NCBI GenBank assembly: GCA_003255065.1
Contig: QAOA01003037.1
Location: forward strand, 50,579-114,578
From: Cercis canadensis
Taxonomy: Eukaryota; Streptophyta; Magnoliopsida; Fabales; Fabaceae
DNA: 64,000 bases
Reading direction: 5' to 3'
The notes under the pieces are model-generated. The model worked only from the letters and a program-made list of their open reading frames with translations, was not told the DNA's origin and did no database searches. Positions 35,304 to 47,340 of this stretch are shown piece by piece. A program made the translations under genes and the position numbers. How positions within the stretch are numbered: position 1 is the first letter of the stretch; every line of letters starts with the position of its first letter.

Positions 35304-36858
35304 TCAATAATGCTTAAGTCGTTGCCCATTAACCTTGAAACTCCTTCCCGTTTCCATGTCAGCCACCTCAATAATTCCATAGGGATAGACTGTCTTGATC
35401 ACAAATGGTCCTGACCACCTTGATTTCTGCTTTCCCGGGAAGAGTCTCAACCTTGAATTGTATAGCAAGACTTGTTGTCCTGGTTCAAAAATCCTTTGGA
35501 CAATTCTCTTATCATGCCATCGCTTTGTCTTCTCTTTATAAAGCTTGGAACTCTCATAAGCTTTATATCGGAATTCATCCAATTCGTGAAGTTGAAGGAC
35601 CCACTTCTCTCCTGCTTTTGCCAGGTCAAAATTAAGGATCTTAGTGGCCCACCATGCTTTGTGCTCCAATTCCACAGGCAAATGACAAGCTTTGCCATAC
35701 ACTAACTCGTACGGGGACATGCCAAGAGGTGTCTTCAATGCAGTGCGGTATGCCCAAAGAGCATCATCGAGCTTCAAGGCCCAATCCTTTCTAGAGGCGC
35801 TGACAGTCTTCTCAAGAATCCTCTTCAACTCTCTGTTTGACACTTCAACTTGACCACTGGTTTGTGGATGATATGGAGTTGCTATGCGGTGCCTAACACC
35901 ATACTTACTCAGTAATGCGTCCATTCGCTTGTTGCAGAAATGAGTGCCCTCATCATTGATCAATGCTCTTGGAACACCAAATCTTGAGAAGATGTTTTTC
36001 TTGAGAAAACTCATAACTACCTAACATCATCGGTTCTGGTGGCAATTGCTTCAACCCATTTAGACACGTAATTGACTGCGACCAGAATATACTCATTAGA
36101 GTATAATGATGGGAAAGGACCCATGAAATCTATTCCCCAAACATCAAACAATTCAACTTCGAGTACTGAATTCAGAGGCATTTCATGCTCTTTTGAGATG
36201 TTGCCAGTCTTTTGGCAGTGATCACACATCTTCACATAGTCGTAGGCGTCTTTGAAGACTGTTGGCCAGTAGAACCCTGATTGGAGAACTTTTGCAGCTG
36301 TCCGATCTCCACTTAAGTAGCCGCCATAGTCTAAAGCATGGCAATGCCACAATATATCCTTCACCTCTTCTTGTGGTACACATATCCTCAAGAGCCCGTC
36401 AACACATTTTCGCAGCAAGTAAGGCTCGTCCCAGACATAGAACTTAGCCTCATGAGGGAATCTCTTTAACTATTAGGAGTTTAGATCCACAGGTAGGACC
36501 TTAGCAGCTTTAAAGTTAGCAAAATCAGCATACCATGGCAAGCTGTGCACTGCAAAGAGCTGCTTGTCTGGGAATTCCTCATTAATAGGAAGAGGTGGAG
36601 CTTGGTTCTTCTCTTGTTGCTCAATCCTAGACAGGTGATCAACTACCACATTGTCCATGCCTTTCTTTTCCTTAATATCAAGATCAAATTCTTGCAATAG
36701 CAAGATCCAACGGATGAGCCTAGGCTTGGAATCCTATTTAGCAAAGAGATACCTAAGAGCTGCATGATCAGTATATACAATAACCTTGGCACCTACTAAA
36801 TAAGAGCAGAATTTATCAAACGCAAAAACAATAGCTAACAACTCTTTTTCAGTAGTGG
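35304..36858 (-). pseudogene. element 1 pol 3' part: RNase H and integrase
   Basis: The minus strand encodes the end of RNase H (LIRW...LLQEFDLDI and a chromatin-side [11 protein letters not shown] linker), then the integrase zinc-binding region, [18 protein letters not shown] and VEVSNRE (catalytic D, D, E), and a C-terminal [16 protein letters not shown] module. Breaks: TAG at about 36734, stops near 36473, and a 1-bp deletion at about 36020. The second zinc-finger His is Tyr (GGYLSG) where element 2 has His. The part upstream of 36858 continues at 52911 across element 2. Confidence 0.85.
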
Positions 36859-38425
36859 TGATGAGACTTTTTCCGGCAAGGATACCGGGTCACACAAGTA
36901 ATATAATAGTGAGTAGAGTATCGTTCCCACGAGGATTATGGCTAGTAACTACCAATTTCACCAATAAAGATTCTATTTGGAAAGATAAATGGTTTGGATT
37001 GAAGGCAGCCTAAGAATGAGCGGCTGTAAGTAACTAAGTAACAAAACTCAAACAATATCGTAACAATCTTTAAGAAACAATCTAAATGTGAAATTGATAA
37101 TAAGAATGAGAAAGGTTAGGGGTTGATTTCATTCACTTGCAAATTCGATTACCTCATAGACAAGGTAATCTCAGAAACAATACTGAACTACTTATTTCAG
37201 TTACAATTCCTTTGTTATTGGTTTATTTCCTTAATGTGATTGAACCCAATTCCTTGGTGAAACAATCCTCCCTATACCAATTACATGTCCAATTCCTTGA
37301 CACAACTAATTAATCTAGGTGATTTGGTTCTAGGAAATTAATCTAATACCACCTAAACGAAGTTATCTATTCCTAGATTAACTCAATTTAGGACAGAATT
37401 TATAGAGCACATTCGGATCTTACTATTCCTAGTATTGAAACGAATCTTTGAACCATTCAAATGGTAGCTACGCATTTAAAGGCATTAATAACAGTAAATT
37501 CCATTCAACAAAAGGAGTTGTACTAAAACAAGTTTATTCAATCTTGAAACCTCATTACAATTGAATTACATCAAACCCCTAACACTAAGAATTTAGCTAC
37601 TCATACTTGAATTCAATAAAAGCAAATAGGTAAAGTTCAACATGAGATGAAAAAAAGAAGAAGAAGAAGAAACGCTATGATGATCCAGTCGCAATTGCTC
37701 CCATTCCTCCTCTAGTTCTTCTGCTCCTTTTCTTCCCAAGTACGACCTCCTCTGACACATGCATCAGATTTCCTTTTATACTTGTGCAGAATTAGGTCAT
37801 TTATTCAGAAATAGCTCAAACACGGCTCTGACATGGCCGTGTTCCTTTTCTGGACATGGGCGTGTCACTTATGTTGCATTTCTGGTCATTGAACACGGGC
37901 TCATACACAGCTGTGTTTTTCTCTGGTCCTGGCTATGTCGCTTAGACATGGCTCGTGCTCTTCTCTGCTCTGGGCGTGTCCTTTCTTTGTACCCTCTGCC
38001 TGTTCAGCACGACCTATCACACGGCCGTGTTCTTCTCTTGCCTTGACCGTGTTTGCCCTTAGACTTAGTCTTTGTTCTCTTGGACATTCTGCTTGATCAA
38101 AACGGCCTTGAACACGGCCATGTTTGTTCTTGTCTGAGGCCGTGTTTTTCTATAAGCTTGAGCATCAACCTCTAGTTATTAGACACGGGGTACACACGGT
38201 CGTGTTCCTGCCCGTGTCTACCTACAAACTTGGTATAAGGCTGCTTTCCTTGCCATTTTCTCCATGGATTACTTCCAGATTCTTCTTATTTCCTGATTAC
38301 TAATCTTTGTACCTGTCAAAGCCAATTTATGGATTAAACACCATGTTTAGAGAGGGTCTGTTCACAATGCAGGTAAGAATTCAGTATTAAAGCATAGATT
38401 TTATAGTCCTAAAAGACAAGTATTA
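36859..38425 (-). repeat. 3' LTR of element 2
   Basis: 1567 bp. Starts TGATGAGACTTTTTCC and ends AAGTATTA on the plus strand. Same family as the element 1 LTRs but visibly more diverged from them than they are from each other. It has a TATA box (TATAAAAGG, near 37776, minus) and an upstream ACACGG/CCGTGT array at 37810-38220. Confidence 0.9.
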
Positions 38426-39507
38426 AATTCCCCCACACTTAAACATTTGCTTGTCCTCAAGCAATGAAAGCTAGAACATGTACCCTAGGTGCTCTCTCTG
38501 GACAGACAATTATATTTCTACAAAAATTTATGCAAGGCATCCTACAATGAGCAACTGCATTATTCAGTTTCTACTTTGGTTTATGGACTCAGTCATTGCT
38601 TAAAAAGTTTGCCTTAGCTACACTCTTAGTATCTAGAGAGAATTACCCCTGTGCTTACTACTCTATTCTAATAAAAGACAAAAATAACAATACTCAAAGC
38701 TAGGAACTCAAGTGTCTTTCTTCTTTCATGTTTTTTTTTTTTCTTTTCTTTTCTTTCTTTGCATAGTTAGGGGTCCTAGGATGTGGTGTCCGGACATTGC
38801 CTGCGACCCACATTCAACTAGTTATGCTTCATTAGCATACTCATATCCTTCTCCAGTTTCGGGCATAGAAGGTAGAGGAGCAGAGCCCCACTATGCTCAC
38901 AATAGATCACCACTTGCAAACAAAAAAGTTTTTTTTTTTATCTTTTATTTTTATTTTTTTTTAAACAGAACGAAACAAAGAAAAACTAGTATTCAGCACA
39001 GAGTATTCTAACTACACACTTTAAGTTTAGCAAGAGTAAACTGATTTCTAGCACTCCTAAGTCCGTTACACTTCAATAGTTACTTCCTAATGCAGCAAAC
39101 CTCAAAGTAGAATACTAAGCATAAAAAGACTTAAGTAACAATTTAAAAACAAGTAATCTATGAGATTCCAGAGACACAATGTTCCCGTTCCACATGCCAG
39201 AGGACTCAAATGCAAATACCTAAGAAATTCTACCCCCCGCCCCCTCACACTTAAATCATGCATTGTCCACAATGAATGGAAATAGAGATAAGAGGAAGAA
39301 TACTCCCTGAGGTGTGAGAGTCTTGCACGGGCCAATACGCGGTGCGTCAAGGTCAGTCGAGCATAAACAGGGCCTGCAAGAAATAAGGACATCTAGGCCA
39401 ATGCACACGTAATGGGTGAATGCAAAAAAAAAAAAAAAAAAATAAAATTCAACAGAAATTAAAATAGAAATTGAGGAAAAAGACTCAAATAAAGAAAATA
39501 GTCTAAA
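38426..39507 (-). other. element 2 3' untranslated region
   Basis: Polypurine tract AAGTGTGGGGGAATT (minus) next to the LTR, then pyrimidine/poly-T and poly-A tracts (38730-38755, 38925-38965, 39425-39445). No ORF. It corresponds to 30628-31671 of element 1 without the misplaced LTR piece. Confidence 0.6.
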
Positions 39508-41034
39508 CTACTCCCTTGATGGTGCTTCAGAAGCTTGGTTGGTTGGTGGAGGAGAGTTGGACCGCGGGGGTCGGGTGGAGGTGCGTGGTGGACGAATATG
39601 CTCTACCGACGGGGTGATGTCGGCATCGTCCACTGGATCCTGAAAGGTAGGCGGACGAGGTGGCAGTGGAGGCTGGAGTCCCAAGGACTGACACATAATC
39701 TGTAGAGTGGATTGCACCCACTGGTGATGTGCCAGCTCATAGGACATCCACTGATGCCTATGGTGACGCTCCCGCCGGTTGTCCAGGATCAGGCGGTTGA
39801 CTCAGGTTCTTGTGCCATTGACTTCGACTTCGATCCGAGCCAACTGCCTCTCGAGGGCTGTTGGTTTCCTGTCTTCCTCGTCAGCTTTAGTGGATGGGAT
39901 AGCAGGAGATGGTTGTGGCGGGGAAGGTGCAGAGGTGCTTGGCTCGGCTACCGGTGGTTCTTCAGATGGTGGTGGTGCATCGCTCACCGGGGCCTCCATT
40001 GCTGGCTCCTCAACTGGTGGACTGCCAGGTACCGCACGTGGTGGAGCACCGGGTAAGGCAAAGTAGGTGCCCTGGCTGTCAGTACGACGCTCCACCATCC
40101 CCATTGCCCTCAAGGTGTCCATGCCCAGCGGCAAAGGTCGATAAGCGACCGTGAGGGTGGACTCGTCACCCAACACATCCAAGTTACGCGCGAGACGGGT
40201 GATAACAAATGCTCCGTCGATGGCTCCAAAGTTGCCTTCCTGGAGATAGCCCTTGATCAACTGGATGAAGGCATACCCTAGGTGGCAATGTCTCTTCTCC
40301 TTGATGTATTGGAGGTAGAAGAGGTCCTTCTTACTCACCACGTCTGTGCTCTCCCGTCTGGCGTTCAATGAGTGCACCAGCAACTTGTGGATGTATATGA
40401 GTGCTAGTGACCGGAGGGTGGATGCCTTGGACCGTTTGGCTTCGTAAGTGGCTTCAGTGCTCACTTCTAGCCAGCATTCTGCCGGGTCTTCCCTGGTAAA
40501 GGACCAATCCAGCCAGAATATGTTCTCTGGTCTGAGTGCTGTAGGTTGTTCTCCAGCTAGCCCTACTGCCTCAGTGAACTCCTGAAGGCTCATGCTATGC
40601 ATGAACGAGCCGAGACGGAATTTGATCGTGTCTAGCTTGTACCACATAGTGTTGGCAGCAGTGAAAGTGGTGTTGATCTCCACAGTTGCGAGAAACTCCA
40701 AGGTGAGTTCTCTGTAAGCTGGTTCCTGGAGCTCGAAGATCTGGTCCCACTGTCCTGGACTAAGGAGTTGGCGAATCTCCTCGTCAATTCCCAGCTCCTG
40801 CAACACTAGCCAAATCGGGTATTGGCTGGGCTCAAATGACTTGGTGGAGAGCTTGGCTAGCCGCTCTTGGTGCTCAGCCCCTTGCAATCTGAGGAATAGA
40901 AAAACTGAAGTGTCTACGGCTCTTGATCTTCTTTTCTTAACAGGTGGAGAAGGTGACTCTGGGGGGTTTGGACGGTTCTTCCTCATCTTTAACTTCTCCC
41001 GGCGTGGTTGAGCATCATTAGTGCACTTTGTCAT
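39508..41034 (-). pseudogene. element 2 third ORF, nearly intact
   Basis: A frame of 509 codons from ATG at 41034 (MTKCTNDAQPRREK) to a stop at 39508, interrupted only by TGA at 39802-39804, where element 1 has CGA. Basic N-terminus (VKKRRSRA), a conserved core (PSQYPIWLVLQELGIDEE, YIHKLLVHSLNARRESTD, HLGYAFIQLIKGYL), a Pro/Ser/Ala-rich linker, a LERQLARIEVEVNGTRT helix and a Pro-rich tail. The core recalls the ATHILA ORF-1 family. Just upstream is GTTTTCACAG (acceptor-like), and at 41846 a CAG|GTATGT donor; the 803-nt interval could be an intron that would join an 86-codon upstream exon (42104-41847) in frame. Function unknown. Confidence 0.72.
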
Positions 41035-41043
41035 GCTGGTGTC

Positions 41044-41846
41044 CTGTGAAAACAAATTCAGTAAGTTACCATACATGGACAAATGAGCACACAATAGTGG
41101 TACCAAAAACCAGAACATGCATGCAAATTCCAATTGTTGCAGAGCATTGGGGAATTTTAGAATGGGAAAATGCATGTCTATGTGGTAAAACAGCAAGTCT
41201 CAAAACAGGAATTCAGCAAGCATTCTCAGAACATCAGTACATGCACAGATTTATTCACTGGCCATTCCCACAGCATCAATGCAATAGAATTAGATTTAAA
41301 TTTCTACCAGCAGTTAATCAAATCAAATGCTAATTCCCACATGTTTAATAACCCCACACAATGACTTACACACAAGGCAGCAAGGTAGAAAAATTGCAAT
41401 TCAACATACCAATTCACTGCCCTACATTATCTCTCTAATCTTATCTCATTATCATAAGTCCAATTTCTAACATCAAACTGAATGCTAATTTCTACATCAG
41501 TAAAGTCCCTCAAATTTCATAGTCAATCAACAGATATCCCACAGTAAGGTAATAATAACCAATTTAACTTCCCCACAGCAAGGGTCATCAATGATAATGT
41601 TACAGAAGCAATCATCATTCATTCCCACAATGATTTATTCTCACAGTCAATCATGAATAAAATGATATCCTACATTCCCTAACTCAATGCAGATTATGTA
41701 GCAGTTTATTTCAGTTGTATTACAATTATTCATGGGACAATCAACCTTCCCCCAATTCATATACTAAACAAAGCAAGTAAAGCTCAACAATACTTCTCAA
41801 TCAAACAAGCAGAAGTGATAAACTAAAATGAAGAATGAATACATAC
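41044..41846 (-). other. candidate intron in element 2 before third ORF
   Basis: Donor CAG|GTATGT at 41847/41846 and acceptor TTTTCACAG at 41044. AT-rich, with no ORF of note and phase 0 at both sides. The same place in element 1 has acceptor TTTTGCAG and a weaker donor (CAA|GTATGG). Inferred from sequence only. Confidence 0.5.
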
Positions 41847-42104
41847 CTGTGGATGAAGCAAGGAATGAGCAGAAATTGAACTTGTGAAGAATGCAGAAAA
41901 TAACAGAGAGTGTTGGTGTGGGGTGGTGTGGAAACTTGATTCAAGCAAGAAATTGGGGTTTTGAGGAGAGGGATTGGCTGGAAATGGGTGTGGAATGCTT
42001 GGAATAGCTAGGGATTTGAGAGAGAATGAGAAGAAGAGGGATTTCTGAAGTGATTGAATGGCCCTCGAACTGAGCTTTTTAAAGTTTCTGATTGACACGC
42101 CCAT
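41847..42104 (-). CDS. candidate 5' exon of the third ORF (element 2)
   Basis: 86 codons from MGVSIRNFKKL, rich in Ser, Phe and Pro, ending SLLHPQ exactly at a strong donor site. It has a basic start followed by hydrophobic runs (SLFFSFSLKSLAIPSI), resembling a targeting or leader segment. Element 1 has the same region with a 1-bp shift (34510-34734). It could instead be a chance open stretch. Confidence 0.35.
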
Positions 42105-42130
42105 AACATGGCCGTGTTCTGTGGGCGTGT

Positions 42131-43552
42131 TGATGAGCTGCCGAGGCTCCTCAAATTAATTAAAGTTTAAGGTCAATTACCTAACCTACTTGTAGCATAA
42201 GGCAAACCTAAGTCGAACCTAAGGATTGTTCTATTTAGTGAATCATATTTAGAAACATATCAACAGGGGGGTTTTGTTTGTTCATGTAATTAACAGAAAT
42301 TAATGGTAAGTGGTAAAGTTTTAGGGAAAACAACCAATTCAAGTCTTAACTAATTCTGATTTTGATCCATCCTTGATTTCCAATGATCTATTCAATTATT
42401 AACCATGTTCTTGGCCTTTAAAACATATCAAGAAGCCTCTCAATGTTCTATGGATGTCCACTGGTTAAGCAACCAGAATTCGGTTTTAACTAAGACTAAA
42501 TGAATTAAGCAAACATTCAAGTCTAGTTTTACCTAAGTCCATGATCCAGCCAAGGTAATTATTTCATCCAAAAGCTCAGAAACATTAATTAATCATACAA
42601 TCCTCTTGTATCACATGCAAACAGAATATGAAAATCCAAATTCGAATTAAGCAATTCAAACAGAATATTTCAGAGGATTGAAGAACTTGATTAACAACTA
42701 AATGAATAACAACAACACATAATCTCAAAACCAATAATCAGAACAGCCAAAACCTGGATTGATTTGATGAATTAGCCCTCCATGAACAAGAGAAGCCAAG
42801 TTCTTATAAAATATCTTGAGAGAAAACTTAAAGACTAAGGAAAGTTCAAAAGCTGTCTAAAATATCTAAAATGACTTGATAAGAATTTCGGCTGCCCCTT
42901 TGTGCTGATATAGACCTCCAAAATTACATGCACACCCAAATTTCCCTTAGGGCACACTTGTTCCTATGGGCCTTAGCTTTAATTGGGCTTTGGTTTGGGC
43001 CCATTTGGACTTGTCATGAGGAAGTTAGGCCCATTTAAGTGCCAATAGGTGTTTGGAACCATCAACCAACTTCGACCTCAAATAAGACCATCTTCAATAT
43101 AAAATATGGTGAACCGATCTGCATAAAAATTGAAGCTTTGTCTATTAGCTTTCCAATGGTACTAGTTTCAAGTACATATGTCATTCACAGCTCAAGTTAT
43201 GGCCCAAACACTACATGTAGGTCAGGATCCTACGATAGCATGTCTTCTCTAGATTCCAGGCTGCATATGACCTTCTGGACGTCCGAATTGGCTTTGGAGC
43301 CCTGAAAGAAAGTTGTAGAAAATTCTCTCAGCTTTCCTACAAGGTATGACTCGAAATTTTTAGACATGCAGAACTCAAGATATGCACGAAACACAGAGAC
43401 AGCATAAAATGCTCAGTATTGCTAGAAATTGCAATTAGGCACAAATGGATCCAAGATCATCAAATAAGGTCCAAGTCTACTCAATTCAGCCCAAAAGAGG
43501 TTTAAAAGACTAAGTATGAGGGATAACTATTGTATAAAAAGTGTGTTCATCA
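42131..43552 (-). repeat. 3' LTR of element 3
   Basis: 1422 bp, TGATGAGCTGCCGAGG to GTGTGTTCATCA. Unrelated to the element 1/2 LTRs in its body and lacking ACACGG repeats. A polypurine-like AAGTGTGGGGGAGGG lies about 110 bp inside (43670-43684, minus). Confidence 0.85.
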
Positions 43553-43794
43553 AATGAAAATAGAAAACAACAAATTTACAGAAATAGTAAAGTAATCAAC
43601 TAAACTAATCAACTAATCTAATCAACTAAACAGAAAATAATAAAGCAGCTAAACTATACAGAAATCCCTCCCCCACACTTAAATTTTACATTGTCCTCAA
43701 TGTAAAAACTTCAAAAAGTAGCAACAGATGACAATTAATAACAAGCAGTCACATAAGGACAAGTAAAGTAAAAGAGAGAGAAGAAACATCCTTA

Positions 43795-46444
43795 TCAGGG
43801 GAGGTAGATGGCATCTTGCAAGTGGACCTCCTCCACTATGTCCTCTTGAGAGCCCTCATAAAATGGCTTGAGGCAATGCTCATTCACCTTGAAAGCCTTG
43901 CTGGTGGACTCACTCGCTATCTCCATTGCACCATAAGGAAAAACCTTGGTGACAATAAACGGACCAAGCCACCGAGAACGGAGCTTGTCAGGCATGAGCT
44001 TTAAGCGAGAGTTATACAAGAGAACTTTTTGGCCAGTAGAGAACTCCTTCCTCAGCACCATGTTATCATGAAACCGCTTGGTCTTTTCCTTGTAAAGGCG
44101 GGAGCTCTCATAAGCATCCAAACGAAGCTCCTCAAGCTCTTGGAGGTGAAGCTTTCTCTGGGACCCGGCTTGGCTCAAATCAAGGTTGCACTGCTTGACC
44201 GCCCAATAGGCCTTGTGCTCAAGCTCCACTGGAAGGTGGCAGCCTTTGCCAAAAACTATCCGGTAGGGAGACATCCCAATAGGTGTCTTGAAAGCAGTCC
44301 GGTATGCCCACAGAGCATCCTTGAGTCGCAAACTCCAGTCCTTTCGATTAGGTTGGACAATCTTCTCCAAGATACGTTTGATCTCCCTGTTGGAGACTTC
44401 AGCTTGCCCATTGGTCTGGGGGTGGTAAGGGGTGGAAACCTTATGCATGACGCCATATTTCTTCATTAAAGCCGCCATGGTCCGGTTGCAGAAATGTGAA
44501 CCCTGATCCCTGATGATGGCCCTAGGAATGCCAAATCTGCAGAAAATGTTTGATCTAACAAAATCCACAACAACTTTAGAATCATTAGTACAGGTGGCTT
44601 TCGCCTCCACCTATTTAGACACATAATCCACAGCAAGTAAGATGTAAACAAAACCGAAAGAAACAGGAAAAGGCCCCATAAAGTCAATACCCCAGACATA
44701 AAAAATCTCACAGAATAGCAAAGGCTGCTGGGGCATCTCATGCCTATGGGAAATGTTCCCGGTTCTCTGACATTGTTCACAAGATTTACAAAATATATGT
44801 GCATCCCTAAATAAAGTGATCCAATACAATCCAGAGTCTAAGACCTTCCTAGCAGTACATTGAGGACCAAAATGTCCACCACATGCAAAGGTATGGCAAA
44901 AGCTAAGAACAAACTGAAACTCATTATCAGGCACACATCTCCTAATGATTTGATCACTACAAAATTTCCAGAGATAGGGATAATCCCACACATAATATTT
45001 CGCCTCAGTTTTTAACTTGTCTATTTGGGCACGTGTGAGGTGTGAGGGCAAAGCATGGGCAGCTAGATAATTGACAAGATCTGCATACCAGGGAAACTCA
45101 CCATGCAGCCCTAACAACTGCTCGTCAGGAAAGGAATCCTGAATGGGCAGTGGATCAGGATCTTGCTCTATGCAGCTGAGGTGGTCAGCAACCAAGTTCT
45201 CTGCTCCACTCTTGTCTCGGATCTCCACATCAAACTCTTGAAGCAGCAGCATCCACCTAATTAGCCGTGGCTTGGCATCCGGTTTCTTCAAGAGATACTT
45301 CAGAGCTGTATGATCTGAAAACACCACAACCTTAGAATCTATCAAATAAGACCTGAACTTATCTAATGCAAAAACAATAGATAAAAGTTCTTTTTCAGTG
45401 GTTGTGTAGTTCGCTTGAGCAGCATCCAGAGTTCTTGAAGCATAGTAAACCACATGGGGAACTTTGGCCGCTCGCTGCGCCAAGACAGCTCCTAAGGCAT
45501 AGTTCGAAGCGTCGCACATCAGCTCGAATGGGAGTGTCCAATCAGGTGGTTGAATGACAGGGGTACTGGTGAGAGCTAAGTTCAGGCAGTTGAAAGCTTC
45601 CTTGCACTTCTAGTCAAACAGAAACTCCACATCTTTCTACAGAAGGCTAGACAGCGGAATGACTATCTTACTGAAGTCTCTGATAAAGCGCCGGTAGAAA
45701 CCTGCATGTCCAAGGAATGACCGCACTTCCCGCATGCATGTGGGGTAAGATAAAGCAGTAATGACATCTATTTTAGCAGGATCTACCTCAATCCCCTTTC
45801 TAGATACTACATGGCCTAAAACTATACCTTGCTCTACCATGAAATGACATTTTTCAAAATTTAAGATAAGGTTAGTCTCAATGCAGCGATGTAGTACTCT
45901 AGCTAAGCTACTCAGACAGTCATCAAAAGAAGAACTATAAACAGTAAAATCATCCATAAACACCTTCATACACTCCTCTAAAAAATCAGAGAATATACTT
46001 ACCATGCACCTCTGGAAGGTACCAGGGGCGTTGCAAAGGCCGAAAGGCATCCGCCGGTAAGCAAACGTGCCGAAGGGACATGTAAAAGTGGTCTTCTCTT
46101 GATCCTCCGGTGCTATATGAATTTGGAAGTATCCAGTGTAGCCATCCAGGAAGCAGTAATGTGATTTCCCAGCTAACCGCTCCAGAATTTGATCGATGAA
46201 CGGCATGGGGTAATGATCCTTCCTGGTGGCTTGATTGAGCCTTCTGTAATCGATGCAGACCCGCCAGCTATTCTGCACTCGGGTAGGTAGTAACTCGTTG
46301 TTCTAGTTGGCCACCACTGTAACCCCGGATTTCTTCGGGACGACCTGCACTGGGCTCACCCAAGTGTTGTCAGATATAGGATAAATGATGCCAGCTTGCA
46401 GAAGCTTGGTCACCTCCTTCTTTACCACGTCCAGGATGAGAGGG
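43795..46444 (-). pseudogene. element 3 pol: RT, RNase H, integrase
   Basis: One continuous minus-strand frame. RT: RVCIDYRRLNQATRKDHYPM, FGLCNAPGTFQRCM and catalytic FMDDF. RNase [17 protein letters not shown] and [16 protein letters not shown]. Integrase: HHCC zinc finger (FCHTF...GGHFG...CEQCQ), [16 protein letters not shown] and [11 protein letters not shown]-terminus near IYLP. Stops interrupt it at 44611 (TAG where Trp is expected in SKWVEA), at 45637, near 45612 and near 46300. No frameshift was noticed. The 5' part is fused to the deleted LTR at about 46460. Confidence 0.88.
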
Positions 46445-46459
46445 TTTAATCGCCTCTGG

Positions 46460-46625
46460 GGCTCCTCAAATTAATTAAAGTTTAAGGTCAATTACCTAAG
46501 CTACTTGTAGCATAAGGCAACCCTAAGTCGAACCTAAAGATTGTTCTATTTAGTGAATTCAGCCCAAAAGAGGTTTAAAAGACTAAGTATGAGGGATAAC
46601 TATTGTATAAAAAGTGTGTTCATCA
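46460..46625 (-). repeat. 5' LTR remnant of element 3
   Basis: It starts within the LTR at GGCTCCTCAAATTAATTAAA, lacking the first 15 or so bases of the left LTR. It then jumps from GTTCTATTTAGTGAAT directly to TTCAGCCCAAAAGAGG, skipping about 1.24 kb that the left LTR has. The ATT/TTC junction suggests deletion at microhomology. Confidence 0.85.
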
Positions 46626-47110
46626 CGTGTCGTGCTTTAAGGGAGAGACACGGGGAAAACACGTGGGGTGTTTTAGTGACACGGAGAAAACACGTGGGGT
46701 GTTTTAGTGACACGGGGGCGACCTCCCCGTGTCTCAGGCCGTGTCCAAAGTGAGAATATTTAAATTAAATGACACGGTCACAACACGGCCGTGTTAGTGA
46801 CCGTGTTCGTGACATGGTAAAATTAAATACTTACCTGAGACAACACATAGGTGTGTCTATTGACAATTAATTCTGGGTAAGTGACATGGGGATGAACACT
46901 GGCGTGTCAGAGACCGTGTCTGCCTGTTGGATTCCTGTGAGAGTTGCACGCTCACTGCCACGGCCATGTGTGTGCCCGTGTATCTCCTCTGAGCTCTCTG
47001 TATGGTGAACACGGGTCATGACACGGGCGTGTTCCAGACTATGTAGTCTTCCTGAGCTCTCTGCCCTCTTCACATGGGTCATGACACGGGCGTGTCACTG
47101 GCCGTGTTCT
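46626..47110. repeat. ACACGG/CCGTGT array in element 2 interior
   Basis: Includes a local duplication (GACACGG.GAAAACACGTGGGG twice at 46646-46705) and many palindromic half-sites. Equivalent to 34590-35090 of element 1. Confidence 0.75.
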
Positions 47111-47340
47111 CTCCTGATATGCCAAAAGAAAAATTTAATGAAAAAAAATGAAGATGAAAAACAAAGACACAATGAAAACAACTAAAAGTAAATAAGGACA
47201 AAGGATTAAAAACTTGGGTTACCTCCCAAGAAGCACTTAATTTAAAGTCCTCAGTCGGACTATCTCGGAGATTATGCTGGTGTAGTGAGGACCATTGAAG
47301 AAATCTGGTGTTTAACCCCATCTCCCTAATAATGCTTAAG

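Larger units (their letters stand above)
42131..46625 (-). mobile_element. element 3: gypsy retrotransposon inserted in element 2
   Basis: Flanked by the target duplication CGTGT (42126-42130 and 46626-46630), splitting an ACACGG/CCGTGT array. Ends are TGATGAGC and GTTCATCA. The left LTR is complete (42131-43552). The right LTR is reduced to 166 bp by deletion, and the primer site, gag, protease and start of RT are gone. What remains is RT-RNase H-integrase in one minus-strand frame with nonsense codons only. Integrase protein sequence is clearly different from elements 1 and 2 but still Athila/Tat-like. Youngest insertion in the nest by position. Confidence 0.88.
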
